Source: Candidatus Hermodarchaeota archaeon
Lineage (GTDB): Archaea > Asgardarchaeota > Hermodarchaeia > Hermodarchaeales > Hermodarchaeaceae
Length of the DNA stretch: 48,653 nt
Direction: 5' to 3'
Assembly: GCA_016840065.1 (NCBI GenBank)
Contig: JAEOTB010000027.1
Span: 1 to 48,653, forward strand
The position numbers and the translations under genes are program-made. Each line of letters begins with the position of its first letter. The stretch's first letter is position 1. Under the pieces are notes generated by a model, which had not been told where the DNA came from, made no database searches, and saw nothing but the letters and a program-made list of their open reading frames with translations. Of this stretch, positions 36,587-44,406 are shown piece after piece.

Positions 36587-38476
36587 TTATGATGGTGATG
36601 GGGGGTCATCAAGTAAAGAGCCTAGCTTCAGTAGACGGAAGCCTTGACCGCCTCGAATGTAAAGTCTGCTTCTCCCCTTTGGATCCGCATGAACAAGGAC
36701 CAGGATGTGATACTGATCTTTTAGGGCGCGAGGTGGTTTTGTGATTTTAAATTTCCCTTCTCCTAACCTTACCTGTTCTCCTCTCTTTGCTTTCTCCTCA
36801 GGTGATACCCCTTGAATTATAAGCCCAGCATTCCATTCCAACTTCCAGCTACGACAAATGAGAACACTTTCTTGGGCTGATTGGTTATCAACACGGTCTA
36901 TTACCGTCATCCAATCACGGAGATCAGGATGGATTTCTGTGACTGGTAAACTGGTCTCTGAGTAATGTTCAGTCTTAGGAGCTGGCGGTGAGGCTATCTC
37001 ATGTTGGAACCGCTCCACAATTGATGAGACCTGTTCATCTGTTTGAACCCACCCTCTTATCTGCTCAAGTAGAGTAACAAACTCTTCTTTCCGTTTTAGT
37101 TTTTCAGCGTAATATAAGAGAGTCATCCGCCGCAATGTCGGCTCATATTGTGTAAATAGATTGAAGTGCTTAGTTAGATGAATAACTTGGTTGAGAAGAC
37201 GCCAGGCTTCTTCAAATCGACGAAACATGAAGTAGAGAGAAGCCAAATCTACTAAGTAGCGAATGACCTCTTCTGCATCTTCAGGAGAAGTGATTTGAGG
37301 AAATTTCGTTGCAGTAACCTCACCTCTAATCACAAGTAGGGCTAGATATAAGGCGTGAGCAGTAGCCTGCTCCCTAGTAAACCCCCACTCCTTACACTTA
37401 CGTGAGAACATAGTGAAGTACATTGTAGCAGAATCAAAATCCTCAATGATTAGATTGATTGTAATTCGTAGTAGGTGTGTCATCACCATTAAGCGGCGGA
37501 ATGCTCTTGCCGCTGGCCGACTGTTGAGAAGAATCCTATTACATTCTTCGATTGCTCTCTTTGCCTCAAGGAGGTTTTCCGGATCTCCAAGATATAGGTT
37601 ACAGAGTGCCATTAAATAATTGATAAGAACTAGATCAGGTGTAATTTGTCTTATTAGTTTCCTATGAGCGTCACCCGCTAACTCCCATGCTAGAATCACT
37701 AGATGATTATAAAGTTCTTCGCGGGCCACTACGATTTCCTCTAGGATAGCATTGTAATTCTGGGTTTGGATCATTTGTACAAAAACCGGATAACGACGCC
37801 TTAACTCTTGAAGAAAGATACGCAAACCAAGCGCTTCTTGAGCAGACATACCTACTAAATCTTCTTCCGCAATTCTCGGTCCTCGGAGTGAACGTAGGAT
37901 ATGAAATGCTTGGCTTTCAATTAATTGAATTCTAGTTGCGGGATCATACGCACTGCTTCGCGTTAAACTGTACTTGATTTCCGTTTGCAAGACACGATAC
38001 CTCAGCTCCTCAAGGAAGGCTGCCTCCTCATCGTTTTCAAGGCTGAGTTCCAATAGGGTTAACAAGAACGCACTGCCCATTAGACCTTCAATGTGAGGCT
38101 CAAGACTCTGAAGGCTTTGTAAAAGATAGAAATCTGAACTCACTAGCCTCCTTTTACCCAATTTCTTTAACACAAGAAGCAGAGAAAGATCGGGTGCTTG
38201 GGGAATCCTCTCCATCATCGTCTTTGCCTTGATTATATAGGCCTGAAGTTCCTCCTTCGACACGTTTACTACTTCGACAACATTCTGAACCTCACGCCGG
38301 AGATTCCACCGCAGCTCTTTAAGAACTTGCGGCGATGTAAACAATCGAAAGGACAACCGGTCAATAATCTGCTTAAACTTGGATATTTTTTCAGGATTCT
38401 GAGCAAAAGCCAAAATGAAGAAATTTGCATCGACTGCAACCCAAGAGAATTGAGTTCCAGTCTCTGACACCAACAT
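36587..38476 (-). CDS. PIN-domain protein with helical-repeat body
   Basis: A 629-residue protein. Residues 1 to about 135 form a PIN-like nuclease domain with the complete acidic set: D16 in VAVDANFF, E54 in VLKELRW, D96 in APDLSLLLVLKKLG and D115 in VSSDFYLLQ. The following 380 residues are helical, with TPR-like pieces such as YLVDLASLYFMFRRFEEAWRLLN. A C-terminal block of about 90 residues is beta-rich (EWNAGLIIQGVSPEEK, YHILVLVHADPKGRSRLYI). PIN domains cleave RNA or single-stranded nucleic acid. It lies between XPB and Bax1 on the same strand, 23 bases before Bax1, so a shared role in repair or RNA handling is a reasonable inference. GGAG stands close to the ATG. I know no characterised protein with this architecture. 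Confidence 0.75.
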   Translation of the reverse strand: MLVSETGTQFSWVAVDANFFILAFAQNPEKISKFKQIIDRLSFRLFTSPQVLKELRWNLRREVQNVVEVVNVSKEELQAYIIKAKTMMERIPQAPDLSLLLVLKKLGKRRLVSSDFYLLQSLQSLEPHIEGLMGSAFLLTLLELSLENDEEAAFLEELRYRVLQTEIKYSLTRSSAYDPATRIQLIESQAFHILRSLRGPRIAEEDLVGMSAQEALGLRIFLQELRRRYPVFVQMIQTQNYNAILEEIVVAREELYNHLVILAWELAGDAHRKLIRQITPDLVLINYLMALCNLYLGDPENLLEAKRAIEECNRILLNSRPAARAFRRLMVMTHLLRITINLIIEDFDSATMYFTMFSRKCKEWGFTREQATAHALYLALLVIRGEVTATKFPQITSPEDAEEVIRYLVDLASLYFMFRRFEEAWRLLNQVIHLTKHFNLFTQYEPTLRRMTLLYYAEKLKRKEEFVTLLEQIRGWVQTDEQVSSIVERFQHEIASPPAPKTEHYSETSLPVTEIHPDLRDWMTVIDRVDNQSAQESVLICRSWKLEWNAGLIIQGVSPEEKAKRGEQVRLGEGKFKITKPPRALKDQYHILVLVHADPKGRSRLYIRGGQGFRLLKLGSLLDDPPSPS

Positions 38477-38541
38477 CTTCTCCTTTATCTTGTTTTTTAA
38501 AGGGGTTTAGGGTTCCTATTGATATTCTTTTAGTTACGAAG

Positions 38542-38551
38542 AAATAAATAA
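38542..38551 (+). promoter_or_regulatory. TATA-like element of small membrane gene
   Basis: AAATAAATAA lies about 45 bases before the ATG at 38592 and immediately upstream of a perfect palindrome. Read on the other strand (TTATTTATTT) it could also serve the PIN gene starting at 38476. Confidence 0.4.
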
Positions 38552-38569
38552 CCTAATTTGTATTAGGTT
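38550..38569. promoter_or_regulatory. 20-bp perfect palindrome, candidate operator
   Basis: AACCTAAT-TTGT-ATTAGGTT: two perfect eight-base arms around a four-base centre. It sits in the divergent gap between the small membrane gene (plus) and the PIN gene (minus), directly downstream of a TATA-like element for the plus gene and over its expected transcription start. That is the usual position of an archaeal repressor operator. Confidence 0.5.
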
Positions 38570-38591
38570 CTAGACATTAAATGGTGATGTT

Positions 38592-38948
38592 ATGGTACGC
38601 CCAGCACTTTACGGTGGAATAATGGTCGCAGCTGCCTTTTGGGTAGAAGTCTTCGCAGTCGCCATCCTTGCAGGAGGCTATTATTGGATAGCAGTAATTC
38701 CTGCGCTTTTCATAATTGCAGGACTTTTCGTTGCGGGAGCAACCAAAGAACAAGCAGAATTCTGGGAGCTAGCAGGTGGCGGGATTTGTATTGGAGGAGC
38801 AGTTGGCGCAGTAGGCTGGCTTTGGCTCGTCATTGGTCCACTTAATGGTTTAGATTTGAGAAATGGGTCGATTGCCTCACTCGCTGCAGGGTTTCTGTTT
38901 CTAATTGGACTAGTATTCATACTAGGTGGGGACGATAAGAGCTACTAA
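38592..38948 (+). CDS. Small hypothetical membrane protein
   Basis: A 118-residue protein with about four hydrophobic segments rich in Gly and Ala (GGGICIGGAVGAVGWLWLVIG) and a short acidic tail. GGTGAT lies three bases before the ATG. I do not recognise the family; the size and glycine content resemble small integral membrane proteins of unknown role. It is transcribed alone on the plus strand between the minus-strand XPB and PIN genes, behind a TATA-like element and a 20-bp palindrome. It may therefore be regulated separately from its neighbours. Confidence 0.7.
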   Translation: MVRPALYGGIMVAAAFWVEVFAVAILAGGYYWIAVIPALFIIAGLFVAGATKEQAEFWELAGGGICIGGAVGAVGWLWLVIGPLNGLDLRNGSIASLAAGFLFLIGLVFILGGDDKSY

Positions 38949-39022
38949 TCCCTAAACAAATCTTTTGCGGAGAAAGCTTCCCAGTGGAGGACGACTCTCC
39001 CAAGCTAGTCTCAGATAGACTA

Positions 39023-40654
39023 TCAACGAGTCTTGTCTATTTGGCGGCGCCGGCGAGCTAATCCATCTTCTAATGTTGCTTTAGTTATTATTTCTACAAG
39101 TACAGCTTCTTCTTTCTGGGGGCGAAGAAGCCTGCCAAGACGTTGAATGAATTCCCGTTTACTACCTGAACCAGATATTATTATTCCTACAGAAGCGTCA
39201 GGAACATCGACGCCTTCATCGAGAACGTGCCCCGTTGTAATCTTCGTGAAATGCCCTTCCTTGAAAGCGCTGAGAATCGCCTGACGCTCAGCAGCCTTGG
39301 TTTTATGGGTGATTAATGGGATTCCGAATATATCCGATATTTTCTCCACGACACGTGTGTACCGGCAAAAAATAATCACTTTTTCTTCTCGATATTTGTG
39401 GAGGAGCTTTTCAACATAGTTGATTTTTTCAGAAGCTTCTAGGGCAATGCGGCGGGCCTTTTCAAGGTGAGAGAGTGCTCTCCGAGCATCTTGATCGAAG
39501 ATTGTACGCTCTACGATGGTTTCAAATTGCCATCCAGGTTCGATATCATCTAGTTTCTTTGTGTAAGAGCGAAATATTGCCATGTGTTCATCGTATTGAG
39601 TTTTTTCTTCTGGTGTGAGGTCGACTTGGATTGTTTCAATGCGGTAAGGAGATAGATAGCCATCCTGTTCTAGAAGTCGGGGGGATATTCGATAGACTAC
39701 TTGTCCCACTAGTTGATCAAGGTCACGATGAAGTTCATCATATCTTTCAGGAGTAGCAGATAATCCGAGGCGGTGGGGTGCAATAAACAGCTCTGCAGCA
39801 AGGCGATAAGTTGGGCTAGGGAGATGATGGACCTCATCGAAGATTAGAAGTCCGAAGAGTTCAGTGAGTTTGTGTGCCATGAGGGATGCGGAATCATACG
39901 TGGCAACAGTAATTGGGTTGACTATTTTAGAGCCCCCTCCCAAAATACCAACTTCTGGAACATGGAGACGGTTTTCCAGTTCCTCCCGCCATTGATTAAG
40001 GAGATCGATAGTGGGAACCACGATAAGCGTCTTTAGTCCTAGTCGGCGGATAGCTTCAAGGGCGAGTACTGTTTTTCCAGCACCAGTTGGTAGGACCACA
40101 ACTCCTCGCCCACTGGCACCGAGCCAGCGATTCAAGGCATCCTCTTGATATTTCCTTAACACGTAATCTAAATAAAGCGCCTCTTTGATTTCAAACGGTA
40201 GATCGAAAATTTCCTTTACATGTGAAATTATCGGATAGCCCTGTTTTTCGAGGAATTTTCGAATGATAAAGAAATTCATTGGACGAGCGTGGAAGATTCT
40301 ATCTTCGGCGTTGTAAATCAGTAGCGATTTGATACCAGAAAGTTGGAGGAAACCCGTTGGCTTCAAGATAAGGTCGCTTTTTTGTAGGTACAGTTCAGCG
40401 AATTTCGTTCCCTGCAACTGAAGGATTTCTTTCTGGAGATTTGGTGATAGCACCACTTCAAATTGTGCTAGTAGATGAATAAGGTCTCTTATAGGAAGTT
40501 TTGCTGCCTTTTGTAGGTCAAGCTTGAATGTTGTTATCTGATTATTGGAGGATGACTGAGTAAAATCTGCTATCTGACTCAGGCGTGCTAATAACGATTT
40601 GTTTGCCTCTTTTACTTCAAAGGTGATAGAGCCTTTGTCTAATGTTATCGTAAT
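39023..40654 (-). CDS. XPB-type superfamily 2 DNA helicase with apparent ATT start
   Basis: An archaeal XPB homologue, a DNA-dependent ATPase/helicase linked to repair and promoter opening. Motifs: Walker A LPTGAGKT (about residue 190), LIFDEVHHLPSP (DEVH box, about 271), GLSATPER, VIIFCRYTRVVEK, TGHVLDEGVDVPDA and QRLGRLLRP. The first canonical start in frame is GTG 40456. However, the frame is open for 70 codons upstream and encodes a coherent N-terminal domain: ITLDKGSITFEVKEAN, typical of XPB N-terminal strands, then KAAKLPIRDLIHLLAQFE. No ATG, GTG or TTG exists there. ATT 40654 lies six bases after GGAGGA and is my best start, giving 543 residues. Starting at 40456 would remove the N-terminal domain. 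Bax1 lies nearby on the same strand. Confidence 0.88.
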   Translation of the reverse strand: MTITLDKGSITFEVKEANKSLLARLSQIADFTQSSSNNQITTFKLDLQKAAKLPIRDLIHLLAQFEVVLSPNLQKEILQLQGTKFAELYLQKSDLILKPTGFLQLSGIKSLLIYNAEDRIFHARPMNFFIIRKFLEKQGYPIISHVKEIFDLPFEIKEALYLDYVLRKYQEDALNRWLGASGRGVVVLPTGAGKTVLALEAIRRLGLKTLIVVPTIDLLNQWREELENRLHVPEVGILGGGSKIVNPITVATYDSASLMAHKLTELFGLLIFDEVHHLPSPTYRLAAELFIAPHRLGLSATPERYDELHRDLDQLVGQVVYRISPRLLEQDGYLSPYRIETIQVDLTPEEKTQYDEHMAIFRSYTKKLDDIEPGWQFETIVERTIFDQDARRALSHLEKARRIALEASEKINYVEKLLHKYREEKVIIFCRYTRVVEKISDIFGIPLITHKTKAAERQAILSAFKEGHFTKITTGHVLDEGVDVPDASVGIIISGSGSKREFIQRLGRLLRPQKEEAVLVEIITKATLEDGLARRRRQIDKTR

Positions 40655-40801
40655 TGGGAGTCCTCCAGGTCATCCTAATACAGCATAACTTTTCTTTTTT
40701 ATCGTCTTTGTTTATGTGGTATTTCCGTGAAGCTTGGATTTCGGAAAAGACTAAATGTGAGTAACTCAGCTGAGCTTATCTAGTAGCTGGAGGTGTACAT
40801 G

Positions 40802-41635
40802 ATGCCTTTAGACGAGGAGATGCAGGCGATTGGCGTAAAAATTCGAGAAGCACATAGGCTGGAGATGGAGGGGAACATATCTGAAGCGGTGGAGATGTTT
40901 GACCAGATTTCAGAGAGGTTACTAGAATTAGCACAACGGGCTAAAGGTACATCTTTAGCGGGTGTTCTTGAACGCCGCGCTAGTCAGTTCGCTAGTAGCG
41001 CAGCTGTTCTACGTAGACAAATCGCAGGATCACAAGATAGACTAGCGACCCCAGAGCAGCAGGGCGTAGTGGACTTACACCTATTAAGAGGGTCTGCTGT
41101 AACTGCTCAACTTCTGAAATTGTTTCAATCTGCTCAGTATAGGATTTTGATTGCCGTGCACCAACTTCACGCAGTTGAGTTAGTAGTGGATGAGGCTGAA
41201 TTTGACGAGTCGTCACTGAATCTTCTTGTTCTGCTCAACGAGCTACATAAGAGAGGTATCAAAATCCGGGTCCTCACTACTCCACCTGTTCACCTAGTAG
41301 GCGTGTCAAGATGGAGGCAAGCAGATACCTTGCGCTCGCTAAAAGAGAGTAGCATTGAATTCCGGCTTTGTACTAGGTTGCATTTCAACAGTGTTCTTGT
41401 GGATGATACTGCTGTTTGGCGTGGTTCTGCGCCGCTCACAGCACAAGGCCTTTCAGGACTAGATGATGTGATAGAATTCTCAGTTTCAAAGTGGCTGATA
41501 TCCGTTTATTTAGACCTCTTTCGTTCTAGGTGGGAGCAAAGTGATCTATCGTGTATGCGTTGCTCTGAGAAGACATGCCAGAAGGATTTTCAGCCTGAAG
41601 ACCCTCGCCGTTCTTTTGAGCATAGAGGATTTTAG
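40802..41635 (+). CDS. MIT-like plus PLD-like domain protein
   Basis: A 277-residue protein. Residues 1 to about 72 form a three-helix bundle of MIT type (IREAHRLEMEGNISEAVEMF, then an RRASQFASSAAVLRRQI helix). Residues about 88-255 look like a single-motif phospholipase D fold: YRILIAVHQL, LLNELHKRGIKIRVLTTPP, and H194-F-N196-x4-D201-x6-G208-S209, which has exact HKD spacing but with Lys replaced by Asn. A Cys-x2-Cys-x4-Cys cluster lies near the C-terminus. The order MIT then PLD-like is that of eukaryotic MITD1, an ESCRT-III-binding abscission factor with an inactive PLD-like domain. GGAGGTG precedes two ATGs; 40802 has the better spacing. It is divergent from XPB, and its stop overlaps that of the longin-like gene. 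Confidence 0.68.
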   Translation: MPLDEEMQAIGVKIREAHRLEMEGNISEAVEMFDQISERLLELAQRAKGTSLAGVLERRASQFASSAAVLRRQIAGSQDRLATPEQQGVVDLHLLRGSAVTAQLLKLFQSAQYRILIAVHQLHAVELVVDEAEFDESSLNLLVLLNELHKRGIKIRVLTTPPVHLVGVSRWRQADTLRSLKESSIEFRLCTRLHFNSVLVDDTAVWRGSAPLTAQGLSGLDDVIEFSVSKWLISVYLDLFRSRWEQSDLSCMRCSEKTCQKDFQPEDPRRSFEHRGF

Positions 41636-42354
41636 CCCTTTGATGTCAATAACTCTGTGTCCGATGTGTCAATCTGATGTGTGAAGGCTACTTTTAGGTA
41701 TCCCCGCTCTTCAGCATATCTTAGTATTTCTTCTAAACGGGTGAGAGTGATATGTAATTTTTCTGCAATTTTCGCTGCAGTATGCTTCCCATCAGAAAGA
41801 AGTATTACGAATATTGCGTCAACGCCAAACCGCTCTTCTAGGTCCAAACGAATCGGTGAATCCTTATAGAGTAGCCGTTCAAGAGAAGTCACCCTGACCG
41901 GCAATGGTTCTTTTTGAGGTTCGAATCCCACTAAACTATCGACATCCTGCTCAAACCTTCGAAGCAAAGCTCTAGCTTCAGGGCTTCCCCTAAGAGGCAT
42001 ACTAAGAAGAATGAGATTATCTTGAAAGTGCCGATAGAAAAGGTCCCGGAGAGCACTTAGCAAGTTACTGTATTGAGCATCTTTTTTCACACATGCTAGA
42101 AAGACTAAACCTGCATCAACAACATAAGTAAATGAAAGGTTTTCGAAGGCTATGTCTTGCAGCTGTCGCCCCATTAACTCCGATTGGAAATGAACAATAG
42201 CTGAGAAGAAGCTACTAAATAGTGTGGGATCGAATTCGAGGGGCGAATAGGCCTTATGAAAGAGCGGAATTCCACTGGCATCAATGACCCACACTGCGTG
42301 AACTGTCATAGACTCGATACCCCGCTCAAGGGAATCTAGAGCAGTATTCAACAA
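41632..42354 (-). CDS. Longin-like domain protein with C-terminal winged helix
   Basis: About 240 residues. The N-terminal half reads AVWVIDASGIPLFHKAYSPLE, DPTLFSSFFSAIVHFQSEL and VDAGLVFLACVKKDAQYSN, a longin/roadblock-like alternation of strands and helices. Such modules in Asgard archaea and eukaryotes bind small GTPases. The C-terminal third is a winged helix (LLSDGKHTAAKIAEKLHITLTRLEEILRYAEERGYL; key helices only approximate). The frame overlaps the AsnRS gene if extended to 42450, so I start at TTG 42354 (GGAAG five to six bases upstream), which keeps an N-terminal helix. ATG 42309, with GGGGT nine bases before it, is equally possible. It is the last gene of a run with a Ras-like GTPase and AsnRS, suggesting it is that GTPase's partner and a possible signal-to-transcription link. 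Confidence 0.7.
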   Translation of the reverse strand: MLNTALDSLERGIESMTVHAVWVIDASGIPLFHKAYSPLEFDPTLFSSFFSAIVHFQSELMGRQLQDIAFENLSFTYVVDAGLVFLACVKKDAQYSNLLSALRDLFYRHFQDNLILLSMPLRGSPEARALLRRFEQDVDSLVGFEPQKEPLPVRVTSLERLLYKDSPIRLDLEERFGVDAIFVILLSDGKHTAAKIAEKLHITLTRLEEILRYAEERGYLKVAFTHQIDTSDTELLTSKG

Positions 42355-42385
42355 TAAATCTTCCGCAATCGGTACACAAACGTGT

Positions 42386-43699
42386 TCAGGGTCGTAACCG
42401 GCTTGGGGTTCGAGGGAAAAGGCACGCTTCCCGTATATGTTTGAGGCCAAGTAGCCACACTAGACAACGCTCCAGACCCATTCCAAATCCAGCATGTGGT
42501 GGGAGACCAAATTCCCGTAGTTCAAGATACCAAGAATAAGAGCTGGGATCAAGTGCTTGCTCCTTAATTCGCTCCATGAGTTGATCTAAATCGTGGATTC
42601 GCTGTCCACCGCTAGTTAGTTCACCAAATCCAGCAGGAGCGATCAAATCGCTACTGAGGGTAACTTCGGGTCGGTCGGGATCAGGAAGATGATAGAAGCT
42701 ACGAGCCGCAGTAGGATAGCCCTTTATGAAGAATGGTTCCTTGAATTGCCTTGAAATCGCCCGCTCTACTTCTCTGCCGAAATCCTCACCCCACGAAACC
42801 TTGAAACCTTGTGTTGCAGCAATCTCGATGGCTTCGTCGTAGGTTATGCGTTTGAATGGAAGAGAAGGCACCTTGATCTTTACATCAAGCAAAGATAGTT
42901 GTCGTTTACACTTAGATTTGATATGCTTACAAATGGCGTGTACAAGTCGTTCCTCTACACCCATTATATCGTCATGGGTGGCGAATGTTAACTCTGCTTC
43001 TAGGTGCCAAAATTCTGTTAGGTGTCTTCGTGTGCGGTGTTTTTCTGCGCGAAAACTGGGGGCAATTAGATAAACCTTCTCAAGCCCACAGATTGCGGCT
43101 TCTTCGTATAATTGAGCGCTTTGACTTAGATAGGCAGTTCTCCCGAAATACTTCAGAGGGAAAAGAGTTGCACCGCCTTCGACACTAGCTGAAACTAGGA
43201 TTGGTGGAAAGATTTCAGTGAATCCCTCATTATCTAAGTGTAGATGGGCAGCACGGCTTATCTCTGCCTTAATCTGCATAATCGCCGTTTGACTTGGACT
43301 TCGTATGTACAAATGGCGCTTATCATATAGAAAGGCGTCCCCGGCATCTTTTTCTAATGGCCACTCAGGGTCTGCTAGGCTCACTATCTCAAAACTTGTC
43401 ACGTGGATTTCGATTCCAGTAGGTGCCCGTTTATCAACGAAGACCTTCCCTGTTACTCGGATAGAAGACTCCAGCGTAACTTGTTGCATCGCTTCAAACG
43501 CAGCTGGCGATATTTGCTTACGATGCCCCGCCACTTGGACAGTTCCAGTAGAATCTCGGAAGATGATGAAAATTACTCCACCGTGTTCCCGTTTCCGGTG
43601 AACGAAACCAGTCAATGTCACAATCTCATCTGTGCTGGAGCTGTCAAGCTCACTAACAAAGTGGCTTTTCTCAAATGTTTTCAATACCTTGCTTGTCAA
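42386..43699 (-). CDS. asnS: Asparaginyl-tRNA synthetase
   Basis: A 437-residue class IIb synthetase. The N-terminal OB-fold anticodon domain has VTLTGFVHRKREHGGVIFII and RDSTGTVQVAG. The core has PPILVSASVEGGATLF, FRAEKHRTRRHLTEFWHLEAE (motif 2 with the AsnRS-like TRRHLTEF), and GMGLERCLVWLLGL (motif 3) with the terminal FPRTPSRLRP. The alternative, AspRS of the non-discriminating archaeal kind, is less likely given the motif 2 form and terminal sequence. The start is TTG 43699 with GGTGGG six bases upstream. It is 65 bases after the GTPase gene and probably co-transcribed with it. Confidence 0.9.
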   Translation of the reverse strand: MTSKVLKTFEKSHFVSELDSSSTDEIVTLTGFVHRKREHGGVIFIIFRDSTGTVQVAGHRKQISPAAFEAMQQVTLESSIRVTGKVFVDKRAPTGIEIHVTSFEIVSLADPEWPLEKDAGDAFLYDKRHLYIRSPSQTAIMQIKAEISRAAHLHLDNEGFTEIFPPILVSASVEGGATLFPLKYFGRTAYLSQSAQLYEEAAICGLEKVYLIAPSFRAEKHRTRRHLTEFWHLEAELTFATHDDIMGVEERLVHAICKHIKSKCKRQLSLLDVKIKVPSLPFKRITYDEAIEIAATQGFKVSWGEDFGREVERAISRQFKEPFFIKGYPTAARSFYHLPDPDRPEVTLSSDLIAPAGFGELTSGGQRIHDLDQLMERIKEQALDPSSYSWYLELREFGLPPHAGFGMGLERCLVWLLGLKHIREACLFPRTPSRLRP

Positions 43700-43764
43700 G
43701 GGAAACCCACCAAGAGCAGAAGTTCAACACGCTCAAGGATTATATCAAGCTGAGTTCATCCGGT

Positions 43765-44322
43765 TTATGCTTGGCGTTTGCGCGTATACTCTAACATCTG
43801 CTTTGCGATGTACTCAAAAACGGAGTCCACATTAATGTTCTCCTTCGCACTGGTCTCAAAATAAGCCTTCAACCCTTGGCTCTGAGTGAACTCGATAGCT
43901 TCTTTCTGATCTACCGCACGTAACAGGTCCGCCTTCATCCCAACCAAGATAACCGGAACACTCTCAGTATTACTCCGAATCATAGTTAGCCACTCGGATA
44001 ACTTAAGAAAAGTACTAAACCTCGATAAATCAAACGAAAGAATAGCGCCCCGCGCACCTACACAGAATTTAGGCAACATAGAACGAAAACGCTTCTCGCC
44101 AGCAAAGTCCCACAATTGCAGCTTCAAGGGACTTTGTTGCCCCTGTCCATCGTCTACTACTATTCGTTTCGCTGCGAAAGCCGTTCCAACGGTCAAAATA
44201 CTATCGTGGTAAACTCCTTCGACAAAGCGGCGTACGAAGGTGGTTTTTCCGACTCCGCCTTCACCTGCAATTATCAGTTTAAGCAAAGTTCCTTCTGATG
44301 TCACGTTTGTCTGCTTCCACAC
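43765..44322 (-). CDS. Ras-superfamily small GTPase (Rab/Arf-like)
   Basis: A 185-residue small GTPase. G1 is GEGGVGKTTF (residues 20-29), the switch I threonine lies in ILTVGTAFA, G3 is LWDFAGEKRF, G4 is VGMKADLL and G5 is ETSAKENI. The G4 motif is MKAD instead of NKxD, which may weaken guanine selectivity. No C-terminal CaaX-type cysteine is present, so membrane attachment by prenylation is unlikely. Expanded Ras-like families of this kind are typical of Asgard archaea. The start is GTG with no strong Shine-Dalgarno site. It shares direction with the longin-like protein 1.4 kb downstream, separated only by AsnRS. Confidence 0.88.
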   Translation of the reverse strand: MWKQTNVTSEGTLLKLIIAGEGGVGKTTFVRRFVEGVYHDSILTVGTAFAAKRIVVDDGQGQQSPLKLQLWDFAGEKRFRSMLPKFCVGARGAILSFDLSRFSTFLKLSEWLTMIRSNTESVPVILVGMKADLLRAVDQKEAIEFTQSQGLKAYFETSAKENINVDSVFEYIAKQMLEYTRKRQA

Positions 44323-44406
44323 TCTCTTACAGTTTGAATTGGTAAGAGGTCTTAAAAAATTGTTGCAATGGTCCTAGAAACCCCCTATTTAGAGTGGTAA
44401 TCCTCT

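Noticed and set aside
41918-41929. GGTTCGAATCCC, a perfect tRNA T-loop-like string on the plus strand
   Set aside because: It lies within the longin-like coding region on the other strand (residues GFEPQ), and no acceptor stem, D-arm or anticodon arm can be built around it.
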